Source: Exiguobacterium sp. s48
GTDB lineage: Bacteria > Bacillota > Bacilli > Exiguobacteriales > Exiguobacteriaceae
Direction: 5' to 3'
Length of the DNA: 64,000 bases
Assembly: GCF_018617395.1 (NCBI RefSeq)
Contig: NZ_JACSKC010000001.1
Span: 1,860,001-1,924,000, forward strand
Part shown: one piece after another, positions 52,817 to 62,280 of the stretch
Numbering within the stretch: the first letter of the stretch is position 1
How the letters are laid out: each line of letters begins with the position of its first letter
Translations under genes and position numbers: made by a program
The notes under the pieces: generated by a model
The model's database searches: none
The model's input: the letters and a program-made list of their open reading frames with translations, nothing else
What the model was told of the DNA's origin: nothing

Positions 52817-54229
52817 ATGCGAGAAGAGAAAAACTTCATTAACGGGGAATGGACAGAAACCGGACAGACAATCGAGGTACGCAATCCGGCCACGGGTAAC
52901 GTGATGGCCGTCGTGACCAAAAGTGATACCGCCGAAGCGACACAAGCTGTCGATGCCGCGCACGAGGCGTTACAAGAATGGCAACAAAAGACAGCAGAAG
53001 AACGAGGCGAACTACTCAATGAATGGAATCGTTTGATTACAGAACATACGGAAGAACTCGCACGGACGATGGTAGAGGAACAAGGCAAGCCACTGAAAGA
53101 AGCAATTGGCGAAATCAACTATGCGAACGGATTCATCGACTGGTATGCGGCTGAAGGACGTCGCGTATACGGGGAGACAATCCCTGCTTCATCAAATCAA
53201 AAACGAATCTTTGCCATCAAGCAACCGGTTGGCGTCATCGCAGCCATCACACCTTGGAACTTCCCGGCTGCCATGATTACACGAAAAGTCGCGCCTGCGC
53301 TTGCCGCAGGTTGTACAGTCGTTATGAAACCTGCATCAGCGACACCGTTGACTGCCATCGAACTAGTTAAATTAGCGGAGAAAGCCGGATTCCCAAAAGG
53401 GGTCATCAACCTTGTCACAGGACAGGCATCAGATATCGTCAAAGCATGGCAACAAGATAAACGCGTCCGCAAATTGACGTTCACAGGATCAACGGAAGTC
53501 GGGAAAATGCTGATGCGCGATGCTGCGGATACGATGAAAAAGATTTCGCTCGAACTCGGTGGACACGCTCCGCTCATCGTCACAGCGAAGGCGGACTTAG
53601 ACAAGGCCGTTCCACAAGCGGTCGCCACGAAGTTCCGTAACGGTGGACAGACATGCGTCTGCGCAAACCGAATTTATGTCGAACGTGCCGTCGTTGATGA
53701 ATTCTCGGAACGTTTCATCAAAGAGGTCGAAGCCTTGAAAGTTGGGAACGGACTAGAGGAAGGCGTCGATATCGGTCCACTCATCGATGACGATGCACTC
53801 AGTAAAGTCGAAAAGCATATTGAAGACGCTCAGATTCGTGGCGGTGAAGTGTACGGTGGTGAGGTGCTAGACGGCTTATTCATCCGGCCAGCCGTCATTC
53901 GTTATGCGAATGAAGACATGCTCTGCATGAACGAAGAGACGTTCGGACCTGTCGCGCCGATTGCGACGTTCGATTCACTCGACGAAGTGATCAAGCGGGC
54001 GAACAATACACCGTTCGGCTTAGCCGCTTACCTGTTCACGCAAGACATCAATGAAGCCGTCTATTTAGCGGAGTCATTAGAATATGGAATCGTCGGTGTG
54101 AATGATGGTCTTCCGTCAACTCCACAAGCGCCGTTCGGTGGATGGAAAGAGAGCGGACTCGGCCGGGAAGGTGGTCATCACGGCATCGAAGAATTTTTAG
54201 AGGTCAAATACATCTCACTCGGGTTGTAA
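52817..54229 (+). CDS. gabD: NAD(P)-dependent succinate-semialdehyde dehydrogenase type aldehyde dehydrogenase
   Basis: 470 residues. FTGSTEVGK is the cofactor loop, ELGGHAPLIV the catalytic Glu and NGGQTCVCANRIYV the catalytic Cys with a second Cys two residues later, as in GabD. PFGGWKESGLGREGG ends the family core. It oxidises succinate semialdehyde to succinate in GABA use. AAAGGGG precedes the ATG. Confidence 0.92.
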   Translation: MREEKNFINGEWTETGQTIEVRNPATGNVMAVVTKSDTAEATQAVDAAHEALQEWQQKTAEERGELLNEWNRLITEHTEELARTMVEEQGKPLKEAIGEINYANGFIDWYAAEGRRVYGETIPASSNQKRIFAIKQPVGVIAAITPWNFPAAMITRKVAPALAAGCTVVMKPASATPLTAIELVKLAEKAGFPKGVINLVTGQASDIVKAWQQDKRVRKLTFTGSTEVGKMLMRDAADTMKKISLELGGHAPLIVTAKADLDKAVPQAVATKFRNGGQTCVCANRIYVERAVVDEFSERFIKEVEALKVGNGLEEGVDIGPLIDDDALSKVEKHIEDAQIRGGEVYGGEVLDGLFIRPAVIRYANEDMLCMNEETFGPVAPIATFDSLDEVIKRANNTPFGLAAYLFTQDINEAVYLAESLEYGIVGVNDGLPSTPQAPFGGWKESGLGREGGHHGIEEFLEVKYISLGL

Positions 54230-54241
54230 GTGTAGGCATAC

Positions 54242-54282
54242 AAAAAGGCTTGTCGACATTGTTATGCGACAAGCCCTTTTTT
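54242..54282 (+). terminator. Terminator after gabD
   Basis: GGCTTGTCG and CGACAAGCC with TTTTTTT. Confidence 0.9.
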
Positions 54283-54914
54283 TATCGGTTGACCCATTCG
54301 ACTAAATCGTTCGGCGATTGGATGACGTGATCTGCAAGCGCCCATTCCTCTTCATTCCCAAATCCGAACCCTGTCAAGACGACCGGGAAGTCATGTGCCC
54401 GCGCTGCCTCGACATCCGATTTGCGATCGCCGACCATCATATAGTCCGCCTCACCGTGACGAACACGGTGTGCTGTCAGAATATCTGCCTTCTTCTCGCC
54501 ACCGACAGACTCCAAACATTCCGGTGCCGTCATATAGGAACGAATCTGTTGCGTATCTAAAATCAAGTTCATGTAGTGAACGCCACAGTTACTCGCCGTC
54601 GTCAACGTATGTCCTTGCTCGTGAAGCGTCTCCAACATCTCACGAATTCCGTCAAATAAGACGTTCTGCCCTTCCATCGTCTTCTCGAGCGTCGCGTGGC
54701 GCAATCTACGGATGAGACGAATCTCTTCAAGTGTCGCTTCTGGGATGACATGCTCCCAAAACGCATTTCCTGCCAAGCCGTATCCTGAGCGGACCGCCTC
54801 TTCGCTCGGTTTCGGAAGGTGAGGAAGCTCCTCGAGCGCCTCATGAATCGCCTTCGTCATCGGTCCAGTCGTATCTACTAACGTGCCATCGATATCAAAT
54901 AAAATCACTGCCAT
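54282..54914 (-). CDS. HAD-family phosphatase (Gph/PpaX type)
   Basis: 210 residues. LFDIDGTLVDTTGP (nucleophile), TTASNCG (motif II) and YMMVGDRKSDVEAARAHDFP (motif IV) with a helical cap between. It hydrolyses a small phosphate such as phosphoglycolate or pyrophosphate; the substrate is not fixed by sequence. Confidence 0.9.
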   Translation of the reverse strand: MAVILFDIDGTLVDTTGPMTKAIHEALEELPHLPKPSEEAVRSGYGLAGNAFWEHVIPEATLEEIRLIRRLRHATLEKTMEGQNVLFDGIREMLETLHEQGHTLTTASNCGVHYMNLILDTQQIRSYMTAPECLESVGGEKKADILTAHRVRHGEADYMMVGDRKSDVEAARAHDFPVVLTGFGFGNEEEWALADHVIQSPNDLVEWVNR

Positions 54915-54990
54915 TGGATTGATCCCCTCTCTTTCACTCTCTCCCTACCGTAGCAGAATCCCCGAAAATGCAAAAGAGAAAACGTGGTGA

Positions 54991-55025
54991 CAAAAAAATG
55001 ACTGAACGAATCCGTTCAGTCGCAT
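54991..55025 (-). terminator. Terminator of the anchored rhodanese gene
   Basis: GACTGAACG and CGTTCAGTC with a three-base loop and TTTTTTT on the reverse strand. Confidence 0.9.
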
Positions 55026-55028
55026 CTA

Positions 55029-55394
55029 TTATCCTCGCCAGAAGCTCATTCCGCCTTTTACCGAATAGACGTCGGTATATCCGGCACTCTTCAGCATCGC
55101 TGCCGCACGTTGGCTACGCATCCCGCTCTGACAAATGACATACACAGGACGTTCTTTGTCTTTCGGATACTTCGACTGTGCGTTCCCGAATCCAGAAAGA
55201 GGAACATTTTTCGCTTGCTTGATATGTCCACCGCGGTATTCATGTGGCTCACGCACGTCCAATAATTGAATATTTCGTTCTTCCGCGATTCTTCGCTTTA
55301 AATCGTCTGTCGAGACCGTTTTGACATTGTTACGACGACTCCACCAAAAATATACGATTCCGATGATGACCGCTACAAAAAGAAAGTCCAACAT
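55029..55394 (-). CDS. Membrane-anchored rhodanese
   Basis: 121 residues from the ATG at 55394, seven bases after GGAGG. An N-terminal helix (FLFVAVIIGIVYFWW) anchors a single rhodanese domain with LLDVREPHEYRGGHI and the active loop CQSGMRS. It resembles B. subtilis YqhL. It probably moves sulfane sulfur at the membrane. Confidence 0.9.
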   Translation of the reverse strand: MLDFLFVAVIIGIVYFWWSRRNNVKTVSTDDLKRRIAEERNIQLLDVREPHEYRGGHIKQAKNVPLSGFGNAQSKYPKDKERPVYVICQSGMRSQRAAAMLKSAGYTDVYSVKGGMSFWRG

Positions 55395-55471
55395 ATTTAC
55401 GCCTCCATTTGCATTCATTTCTTACACCCATTATACCCCCTAAGGTATTTAAGTCAACGAATGTGAATCCA

Positions 55472-55504
55472 CAAAAAAACCACATGTTCATGACATGTGG
55501 TTCA
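55472..55504 (-). terminator. Terminator of the DUF5327 gene
   Basis: AACCACATGTCATG and CATGTGGTT with TTTTTTTG on the reverse strand. Confidence 0.88.
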
Positions 55505-55780
55505 AAAATCGAGCAATGAATCCGATTTCGGTTGTTCGTCTTCCTCCATCGGAATGCCGAGAAAGGCAGCCATCTGTCGATCAAGTGGCGGTTTTGTCTC
55601 GTTCGTAGGTGTCGACGTTTGCGGCACACCGACCGCTTTCGCTTCTGACGTCTCATCTAGAAGTAATTCACAAAAGCCCATTAACTTTGCTAAATGACGC
55701 TTTTGCACTTCACCGGTCGACAATTCAATCTGTGTCATCACCTGACGCATTTGGGCGATGACTTGTTGTTCTGTAATCAT
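55502..55780 (-). CDS. YwdI-like protein (DUF5327)
   Basis: 92 residues. The N-terminal amphipathic helices MITEQQVIAQMRQVMTQIEL and VQKRHLAKLMGFCELLL are those of the YwdI family. A disordered Thr/Pro linker and an acidic tail ending DSLLDF follow. The function is unknown. Confidence 0.75.
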   Translation of the reverse strand: MITEQQVIAQMRQVMTQIELSTGEVQKRHLAKLMGFCELLLDETSEAKAVGVPQTSTPTNETKPPLDRQMAAFLGIPMEEDEQPKSDSLLDF

Positions 55781-55842
55781 AGTCCGTACACATCCTTTAC
55801 GCTTCCATTGTGCAGGATTTCATCCTCGATTCGCAAGTATCC

Positions 55843-57129
55843 TCATCGATTCCTTGACTCGACCCAATTTAAAAAGGCGTCATAGTCGAAACGAACTTGA
55901 TTTGCATAAAAATCAGCCCATCTCGATAACTGTCGAATAAAGAGGGACGGGGAGTCACCGATTGCCGCCGCGATTCGTTCGCTTGCCGTATAGTCGAGCA
56001 CATTCGATGTCGCATCGGCTCGAGTATGAATTTTTGCCGTGATTTGCGCCTGAACTTGTAACGTCTCAATGAGCGATGTCTCATCTTTCATGTGTTTCGC
56101 TTTTACTTTTCGCTTATAGGGCGAACGCTGCCTGACATAATATTCTTTGTCATCAATCGTCAAATAGCCAAGATATGGGTCCCGACTGTGGACCATTGCC
56201 CGTTGTGCGGCAACGACACGAGCCCCTTGATGAGACAACCCGTTTTCAAACAGTAGGTGTGTCGGAAGAAAGAGGGACGGAACAGCGGATTGCGCTTGTT
56301 TCATCTCTAAAATGACATCTTCATCGTGCTCCTCATCGGCACCTTCAATCAAAATATAGTAGCGTTCAAGCCCGATGGAAGCCGTGCCGCTTTGTAGCTT
56401 GATGGCGATGTCTTTGATGTCATAGTGATCGGCGTGATGGCGATGTTGATCTGACAAGGAAGACAGATAATCACCCCATGCCGCTTCGATTTTTTCCCGT
56501 ACTTCCGAGGAAACTGGAATCAGGTCGTCACTTGTCGAAAAGTAGCGTTCTTCGTCCCTCACTTCCGTTCGTTCCGACATGAACTCATCTTTCTTCTTCT
56601 CCGCTTTTTTAATGACTTTTTTGACCGCTTTACACGTGTTGTCTTTCGTGAACTGAATATGTTCACTCCGTCCAGATGCATGTTGCTCGATGGCATCCGC
56701 ATAAGTCCGGGCAAATGCCTCGATTGCTGCTTTGCCGTCAAATCCTGATTCGGCTGCGAACAAATCGACGGAAACCGCCATCCGCAATAAATCGAACAAG
56801 TAGGAACCGATGTACGCTTCGTCAAAGTCGTTCACATCATAGATGATGGTCCCGGCTCCGTCCTCGAACACACCGAAATTTTCAAAGTGTAGGTCGCCTT
56901 GAATGAACGTCGGATGATCGGGACCTGTGTCAAAAGCAATCGGCACTTTCGCAAAGTCGTAGTAGAACAAGTGTGAGCTCCCTCGAAAGAATGAGAATGG
57001 GCTCGAACTCATCTTCGTATACTTCTCTTGTCTCGCCTCTTCAGAAAGATGACGAATCGACTGGTCATAAAAATCCAGTACGGTCCCGATTGTCTCGCAC
57101 CGAATTTGTTGTTTGACGGCTGTGAACAT
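55843..57129 (-). CDS. DUF2252 family kinase-like protein
   Basis: 428 residues from the ATG at 57129 with GAGGGAGAG upstream; the frame remains open into msrAB, but that part is not real. FRGSSHLFYYDFA, TFIQGDLHFENFGVF (kinase-like HGDxHxxN variant) and IYDVNDFDEAYIGSYLFDLLRMAVS are the DUF2252 core, related to APH-fold kinases. The substrate is unknown. It lies 13 bases after msrAB, so the two may be transcribed together. Confidence 0.85.
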   Translation of the reverse strand: MFTAVKQQIRCETIGTVLDFYDQSIRHLSEEARQEKYTKMSSSPFSFFRGSSHLFYYDFAKVPIAFDTGPDHPTFIQGDLHFENFGVFEDGAGTIIYDVNDFDEAYIGSYLFDLLRMAVSVDLFAAESGFDGKAAIEAFARTYADAIEQHASGRSEHIQFTKDNTCKAVKKVIKKAEKKKDEFMSERTEVRDEERYFSTSDDLIPVSSEVREKIEAAWGDYLSSLSDQHRHHADHYDIKDIAIKLQSGTASIGLERYYILIEGADEEHDEDVILEMKQAQSAVPSLFLPTHLLFENGLSHQGARVVAAQRAMVHSRDPYLGYLTIDDKEYYVRQRSPYKRKVKAKHMKDETSLIETLQVQAQITAKIHTRADATSNVLDYTASERIAAAIGDSPSLFIRQLSRWADFYANQVRFDYDAFLNWVESRNR

Positions 57130-57142
57130 ACGGTTCTCTCCC

Positions 57143-58093
57143 TCACTTGTTGAATAAGTGTTTATATTCCCCGTACCCAGCCTCTTCAAGCTCTTCCACA
57201 GGAACGAATCGGAGAGCGGCCGAGTTGATGCAATAGCGTAAACCGCCAAGCTCTTTCGGACCGTCATCAAATACATGCCCGAGGTGACTGTCACCTTGTT
57301 TCGAACGGACTTCCGTCCGAACCATATGGTGCGTCGTGTCCATATTCAAATCGACTCGTTTCTCTTCGATCGGACGCGAGAAGCTCGGCCATCCACAGTT
57401 CGATTGGAACTTATCGTGAGACGTGAAGAGCGGAGTCCCGTCAATGATGTCGACGTACAAGCCTTCCCGTTCTTCATCCCAATATTCATTTTGGAACGGT
57501 GGTTCTGTTCCATTTTCTTGCGTGACTTTATATTGCATCGGCGTCAAGCGTTCACGAAGTGCTTGCTGTTGTTTGCGATCGCTCCATGCCTCTTTGATGA
57601 ACTTCGCGCGTCCCGAACCGACCCGATACATCTCATAACGGAACGGGTTCTTTTTATAATAGTCTTGGTGATAGTCTTCCGCTTCCCAAAATGTTTTTGC
57701 CGGACGAATCTCGACTTCGATTGGTCGGTCAAATCGTCCAGAGTCTTCCACTTCCTGTTTCGAACGCTCCGCTGCAGCTCGTTGTTCTTCAGTATGATAG
57801 AAGATGGCCGGACGGTAAGATTCACCACGGTCGTTGAACTGACCTCCACCATCTGTCGGATCGATTTGACGCCAATAGATGCGGAGTAATTCCTCATACG
57901 ATATAACCTCAGGGTCAAACGTGATCTCGATTGCCTCTAAATGTCCAGTCGTCTCTGAACAGACTTGTTGATATGTCGGGTTGTCGACATGTCCTCCGGT
58001 GTATCCCGAAATGACACGTTCGACTCCCTCATATTTATGAAACGGTTTGACCATGCACCAGAAACAGCCTCCCGCAAATGTAGCTTTTGCCAT
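57143..58093 (-). CDS. msrAB: Bifunctional peptide methionine sulfoxide reductase MsrAB
   Basis: 316 residues from the ATG at 58093 behind AAGGAGGG. MsrA is N-terminal (AGGCFWC with the catalytic Cys; GYTGG). MsrB is C-terminal from about residue 165 ([30 protein letters not shown] with the catalytic Cys). MsrA reduces the S form and MsrB the R form of methionine sulfoxide in proteins. The MsrB zinc cysteines are absent, a common variant. Confidence 0.96.
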   Translation of the reverse strand: MAKATFAGGCFWCMVKPFHKYEGVERVISGYTGGHVDNPTYQQVCSETTGHLEAIEITFDPEVISYEELLRIYWRQIDPTDGGGQFNDRGESYRPAIFYHTEEQRAAAERSKQEVEDSGRFDRPIEVEIRPAKTFWEAEDYHQDYYKKNPFRYEMYRVGSGRAKFIKEAWSDRKQQQALRERLTPMQYKVTQENGTEPPFQNEYWDEEREGLYVDIIDGTPLFTSHDKFQSNCGWPSFSRPIEEKRVDLNMDTTHHMVRTEVRSKQGDSHLGHVFDDGPKELGGLRYCINSAALRFVPVEELEEAGYGEYKHLFNK

Positions 58094-58141
58094 AATAAAT
58101 CCCTCCTTACTTTGTAGTGTACCCAAAAATGTAGCAAGACA

Positions 58142-58173
58142 ACAAAAAACGAGAACCACAAAATGTGTTCTCG
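58142..58173 (-). terminator. Terminator of the small 60-residue gene
   Basis: ACGAGAACACA and TGTGGTTCTCGT with TTTTTTG on the reverse strand. Confidence 0.85.
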
Positions 58174-58175
58174 TT

Positions 58176-58358
58176 TCAGTCTTCTTCGACTTGATTCACA
58201 TGACGCATTACTAAAAATAAGATGACTCCAACAATCGCAGCCCCTAAAAGCGTCAACACCATGTTATCTCGAGCCGATAAAGTATAAAAGATCGCTAATC
58301 CAATCAAGATGAGCGCAATCGGAATAAACGCTCGTTTAAAATGATCCCAGTAACGCAC
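58176..58358 (-). CDS. Small two-TM membrane protein
   Basis: 60 residues, helices at about 11-26 and 32-50, acidic end QVEED. A GGAGG ribosome site precedes the ATG and a terminator follows. The family is not recognised. Confidence 0.7.
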   Translation of the reverse strand: MRYWDHFKRAFIPIALILIGLAIFYTLSARDNMVLTLLGAAIVGVILFLVMRHVNQVEED

Positions 58359-58578
58359 GGACAGTCCTCCTTTTCTCTTATCATACCAAACTTTCGATTT
58401 CTCATAGCGAAAGTTCTAAATGATGGGACAAATCACAGCATAGACAAAAGGAATCAACGATGATTTCTTGAATACTCACTTTAGGGATTTTTTCGCCCGC
58501 AGGTTATGCCTGTCTGTTTCCAAGAAGATGCATTATACTGTAACTAAATATTTCCATACAGGGTAAGGGGGAGCTTCG

Positions 58579-59655
58579 ATGCTCGCAATCATAAATGCGT
58601 TTTTCATCAACCTGTGTATCTTGTTCACGCTCTTCACCATTTCCTTTTTACCGTTTCGCAATCGACCTCGCTTGACACCACAGTCTCCATTGAAAGGAAG
58701 AGTGTTGCTCGGTGTGCAGACAGGACTGATTGCCACGTTGCTGTTAGCCAACGCCTTACATCTAGAAGGCGTGCTGATTGACTTACGCGCGATTCCAATC
58801 ATGCTTGCGGTCTTATTCGGCGGCTGGGTGAGTGGTACGGTTGCCGGTGTCATTTTTCTAATTGTTCGCGCTCTCGTCGTTTGGTATACAGACGGCGCCA
58901 TGATTGGGCTTTACTTAGCGTTTGCGACTATGTTCGTTCTCGTTGGATCAATCAGTATCCTCCGAACGCGCATAGACAATACACGTGCTACCTTACTTGT
59001 ATTCACTACAATCAGTGTCGTCATCTTCGGGGCGGCCATTTATGCTGCACTCCCTCTCAGTCTCTTCTATCCCGTTTTGATCATCTATACATTGATGTCT
59101 TACGGTGGAGCCTGCGCCGCTTATCGACTACTTCTTGAATTACGCCGTCACTTCGAGAACGTTCAACATCAGCAACAACTCGCACGTACCGATGCGCTCA
59201 CCGGGATTGCCAACCGGCGTCTCTTGAACGAAGCGATGGCCAATTTGACGGTTGAGGCTGAGGAATATGCGTTAATCTTGGTCGATATCGATCATTTTAA
59301 GCGCGTGAACGATACGTACGGACACGATGTCGGGGATGACGTCTTACGTGAGCTCGGTATGCTCCTTGTTAACGAGAGCGAAGAACGCCATTTGGTCGGG
59401 CGTTTCGGTGGCGAAGAATTTTTAATCGTCATGCCACATGCGACACGTAACGAAGTATCACGGCTTGCCGAATCTATTCGAGAAAAGGTTTCTACTTTTC
59501 CGTTTGAAACGAGTGCCGGTACATTACACATTACCGTTTCGCTTGGAGCCTGTCATTCCAACGATATTGAAATCGATAGCGTATTAAAACACGCAGATGA
59601 AGCGTTATATCACGCAAAAGAGTCTGGACGAAATCGTTTCATCCTAGCTTCTTAA
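58579..59655 (+). CDS. Membrane diguanylate cyclase (5TM-5TMR_LYT plus GGDEF)
   Basis: 358 residues. Five to six membrane helices (about 1-195) form a sensor like that of the LytS group. RTDALTGIANRRLLNEAM begins the GGDEF domain (about 205-355), and FGGEEFLIVMP is the intact active site (GGEEF). It makes cyclic di-GMP from GTP. I see no RxxD inhibitory site. GGTAAGGGGGAG precedes the ATG. Confidence 0.93.
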   Translation: MLAIINAFFINLCILFTLFTISFLPFRNRPRLTPQSPLKGRVLLGVQTGLIATLLLANALHLEGVLIDLRAIPIMLAVLFGGWVSGTVAGVIFLIVRALVVWYTDGAMIGLYLAFATMFVLVGSISILRTRIDNTRATLLVFTTISVVIFGAAIYAALPLSLFYPVLIIYTLMSYGGACAAYRLLLELRRHFENVQHQQQLARTDALTGIANRRLLNEAMANLTVEAEEYALILVDIDHFKRVNDTYGHDVGDDVLRELGMLLVNESEERHLVGRFGGEEFLIVMPHATRNEVSRLAESIREKVSTFPFETSAGTLHITVSLGACHSNDIEIDSVLKHADEALYHAKESGRNRFILAS

Positions 59656-59783
59656 TGTGTCAACATCTTCACACTTGGCGGTGTTTTCTCGCTTTACTTT
59701 CTCGAATCGAATCGGTAAACTAGGCTAGACTTTGGTTCGTATTGGTACATCATGATTTATTCAGAAAAGGGGAAACATCGTTC

Positions 59784-60308
59784 ATGTCAGTTTTGTTATC
59801 GTTATTTGGAATTATGTTTATCGGCTCATTCGCGCTTGATTATAAACGGGGTAAAACGCTTCAGCAATCAGCACTCGGGGGCGTTCGCTCGATTCAGCAG
59901 AACCTTTGGATTTTCTTCCGTACATCGCTATCCATGATGATTGTCATCGGTCCACTCCTGTTGATTTCCGGGTTCTTTTTCTCGGAACTCGTGTCGTTTA
60001 ACACCGTCCCATCTTTCATCATCGCCGTTCTGAGCATCGGCTTCGCTGAACGAATCGTCGGAATGACCGTGGCACCACTTGTTCGGACGTTTTGGCATCA
60101 ACGTGGCCGACTGATGCCACTTTATTTAGACGCGGCACTTTATGTATTTCTTTTATCTATACTCGTGTTAGAGTTTTTGATGAACATCCCAGGTATTCAT
60201 CTTCAGTCACCGTTCATCGCGGTATTTTATGCGTTCGCCCTCTTCTTCACGAGATATTTGTTCAGTTTGATCCGATTCACGGTTCAAAAAGGCGTGGCCT
60301 CGAATTAA
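59784..60308 (+). CDS. Polytopic membrane protein, unknown
   Basis: 174 residues from the ATG at 59784 behind AAAAGGGGAAA. About five hydrophobic helices. A basic loop, DYKRGKTLQQSALGGVRSIQ, follows helix 1. No family recognised. It is followed by a terminator. Confidence 0.75.
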   Translation: MSVLLSLFGIMFIGSFALDYKRGKTLQQSALGGVRSIQQNLWIFFRTSLSMMIVIGPLLLISGFFFSELVSFNTVPSFIIAVLSIGFAERIVGMTVAPLVRTFWHQRGRLMPLYLDAALYVFLLSILVLEFLMNIPGIHLQSPFIAVFYAFALFFTRYLFSLIRFTVQKGVASN

Positions 60309-60318
60309 TTCAAGACCC

Positions 60319-60352
60319 AATCCGTACGTGTTCGCACGTATGGATTTTTTTC
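60319..60352 (+). terminator. Terminator of the membrane protein gene
   Basis: AATCCGTACGTG and CACGTATGGATT with a four-base loop and TTTTTTT. Confidence 0.9.
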
Positions 60353-60362
60353 ATGATTCTCA

Positions 60363-60392
60363 TTGACAATGATAATCGTTATCAATTATACT
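60363..60392 (+). promoter_or_regulatory. Promoter with a Fur box between -35 and -10
   Basis: TTGACA (60363-60368) and TATACT (60387-60392) are 18 bases apart. Between them TGATAATCGTTATCA (60370-60384) matches the 7-1-7 Fur consensus TGATAATnATTATCA at all but one base. Iron-loaded Fur would block this promoter. Confidence 0.88.
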
Positions 60393-60398
60393 CTAGTT

Positions 60399-60563
60399 GT
60401 AGCTTCCCAAAAGCTTGGCGTGTACGTTCCCCAAACACATCACGTCACGTGGATTCCCCTCCACGACACTCTTTTGAAAGTGTTGCGACAACCCCCATTT
60501 GTTGCACCCATATTTGCCAAAAACAAGACGAGCAGCCCACCGACGGGGCCGCTCGTCTTTTTT
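60399..60563 (+). ncRNA. Candidate Fur-regulated C-rich small RNA (FsrA-like)
   Basis: The Fur promoter reads into about 165 nt without a ribosome site or credible frame, ending in an intrinsic terminator (AAGACGAGC/GCTCGTCTT with TTTTTT, 60525-60563). Stems expose C-rich loops: CGTGGA/TCCACG around TTCCCC (60448-60465) and GCGACAA/TTGTTGC around CCCCCAT (60485-60505). AGCTT/AAGCT around CCCAA (60401-60415) and a free TTCCCC at about 60428 add to this. B. subtilis FsrA uses C-rich loops to cover Shine-Dalgarno sites of iron-rich proteins; this looks like an analogue, not a clear homologue. Confidence 0.65.
60525..60563. terminator. Terminator of the candidate sRNA, shared with cydC
   Basis: AAGACGAGC and GCTCGTCTT with a T run on the + strand and TTGTTTTTGG on the reverse strand, so it can also end the cydDC transcript. 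Confidence 0.88.
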
Positions 60564-62280
60564 ATGATGCGAACACTTCTTGTTCGATTTGTTTTAATTC
60601 ATAGAACATGCCACGTTTCACCATCAGTTCCTCATATGACCCGACTTCGACGATTTTTCCGGATTCCATGACAATGATTTGATCAAACGCTTCTAGACCG
60701 GTCAAACGATGACTGACGAGAATCAACGTCCCTGTCCCGGCTTGTGTCAACAGTTCAGAGAACACATGGGCCTCCGTACCGGCATCGAGTGCCGATGTCG
60801 GTTCATCGAGCAACCAAAGTAGCCCATTTTTGAGAAGTGCCCGTGCGATGGCTAACCGTTGCCGTTCCCCACCTGACAAGTTTGCCCCTTTCTCAAGGAC
60901 TGGTTCGTCTAGCGTGAATGATAAACGAACGCGCTCAAGTACTACGTTCATCTCTTCGTCTGTGAAATCACCCGCTAACGCCAGATTTTCTCGAACGGTT
61001 CCGTAAAAGAAATGATTGTCTTGCAAGACAACGCTCGCATGTTGCCAAATGGCTGTCTGTTTGACATCGTTCACGTTGTACTCATCCAACCGAATCGTGC
61101 CGTCTTCCGTCCGAACGAAAGCCAAGAGCAGTTGAAGTAACGTCGACTTCCCTGACCCGCTTGGTCCCACGATGACCGACTTCGAACCACTCGGGATGTG
61201 TAACGTCACCTCATCAATCACATTTCGATACGTGTCTGGATAGCGATACCGTACTTCTTCAAATGAAATCGATGGCGATGTCGTGAACGTCACGTCATGA
61301 CGTGTCGCCTCACGCGCTGCAATCACTTCACTCGGCTCCGTCACTTCAAACAGACGATCTGCCGCTTGTTTGCTGTCCGCAAAATGACCAGGGAAGACAG
61401 CCATCGGCGTCGTATTCTCAAACGCTGTGAGCGACATCATGATCAGCATTGCCAAGAACAATCCGTTCAAGTCTCCATTTACCACCTGATACGCACCGAT
61501 GGCCAAGACGCCCCATGAGACGAGTAAGGAAGCCGCGACGACGAGCGCCGAATTGAAGAACTGATTCGTCGTATCTTTCCGCTCCGCCTCCATGTAACGC
61601 TCACTGTGCGAATAGACAGCTTGTTTCGTGCGCTCGAGTTGATGATGAAGTTTCAAATCCCGGTACCCGAACAGCATCTCTGTCAAGTGAATCGATACAT
61701 CTCCACGTAATGCGCGAATCGTCTCGTCATGACGGGCACGAATTCGTGCAAATCCGAGTGGAATCAAGAAGCCCGTGATCAGTACACCAAACAAGATCCA
61801 GAGACTGACCGTAAACGAGAAGAACGTGACGAAGTAAATCGTGCTCAAAAAGACGAGGACGAGAATGATCGGCGGATAAAACACGCGCAGGAAATAGTTT
61901 TGAAGACTCTCCACATCCCCGACGACGCGTGCGAGCAAGTCCCCGCTCCGATATTTCGCGAAGATGGACGGAACGAGCGGCTCTAACTGACGATAGAACC
62001 GGACACGCAACTCACTTAAAATCGTAAACGTCGCCCGGTGTGAGGCGAGACGTTCACGATAACGACTTCCCGCCCGAATCACACCGAACAGCTTAATCAA
62101 GACGACAGGTACCATGAGCGCATATAGTGGCGGGACGAGCCCCGCCCGTGATACGAGATAGCCACTTGCAGCGAAGAGGGCGACCGCCGCAATCCCTGCC
62201 GCATATCCAAAGAAGATGGAGAGAAAGATATCTTTTTTCTCGCGCATCATCCATTTTGTGATGGTCCAAAGCGAATTCAT
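60562..62280 (-). CDS. cydC: Thiol reductant ABC exporter subunit CydC
   Basis: 572 residues: six membrane helices (about 1-310) and an ATPase domain with IVGPSGSGKSTLLQLLLAF (Walker A), NLSGGERQRLAIARAL (signature) and LWLLDEPTSALDAG (Walker B). With CydD it forms the heterodimeric exporter needed for cytochrome bd assembly. Its start overlaps the cydD stop (ATGA). Confidence 0.9.
   Translation of the reverse strand: MNSLWTITKWMMREKKDIFLSIFFGYAAGIAAVALFAASGYLVSRAGLVPPLYALMVPVVLIKLFGVIRAGSRYRERLASHRATFTILSELRVRFYRQLEPLVPSIFAKYRSGDLLARVVGDVESLQNYFLRVFYPPIILVLVFLSTIYFVTFFSFTVSLWILFGVLITGFLIPLGFARIRARHDETIRALRGDVSIHLTEMLFGYRDLKLHHQLERTKQAVYSHSERYMEAERKDTTNQFFNSALVVAASLLVSWGVLAIGAYQVVNGDLNGLFLAMLIMMSLTAFENTTPMAVFPGHFADSKQAADRLFEVTEPSEVIAAREATRHDVTFTTSPSISFEEVRYRYPDTYRNVIDEVTLHIPSGSKSVIVGPSGSGKSTLLQLLLAFVRTEDGTIRLDEYNVNDVKQTAIWQHASVVLQDNHFFYGTVRENLALAGDFTDEEMNVVLERVRLSFTLDEPVLEKGANLSGGERQRLAIARALLKNGLLWLLDEPTSALDAGTEAHVFSELLTQAGTGTLILVSHRLTGLEAFDQIIVMESGKIVEVGSYEELMVKRGMFYELKQIEQEVFAS

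Noticed and set aside
60350-60604. Protein-coding frame through the candidate sRNA
   Set aside because: The frames are continuations of antisense or out-of-frame reading, have no ribosome site and cross two terminators.
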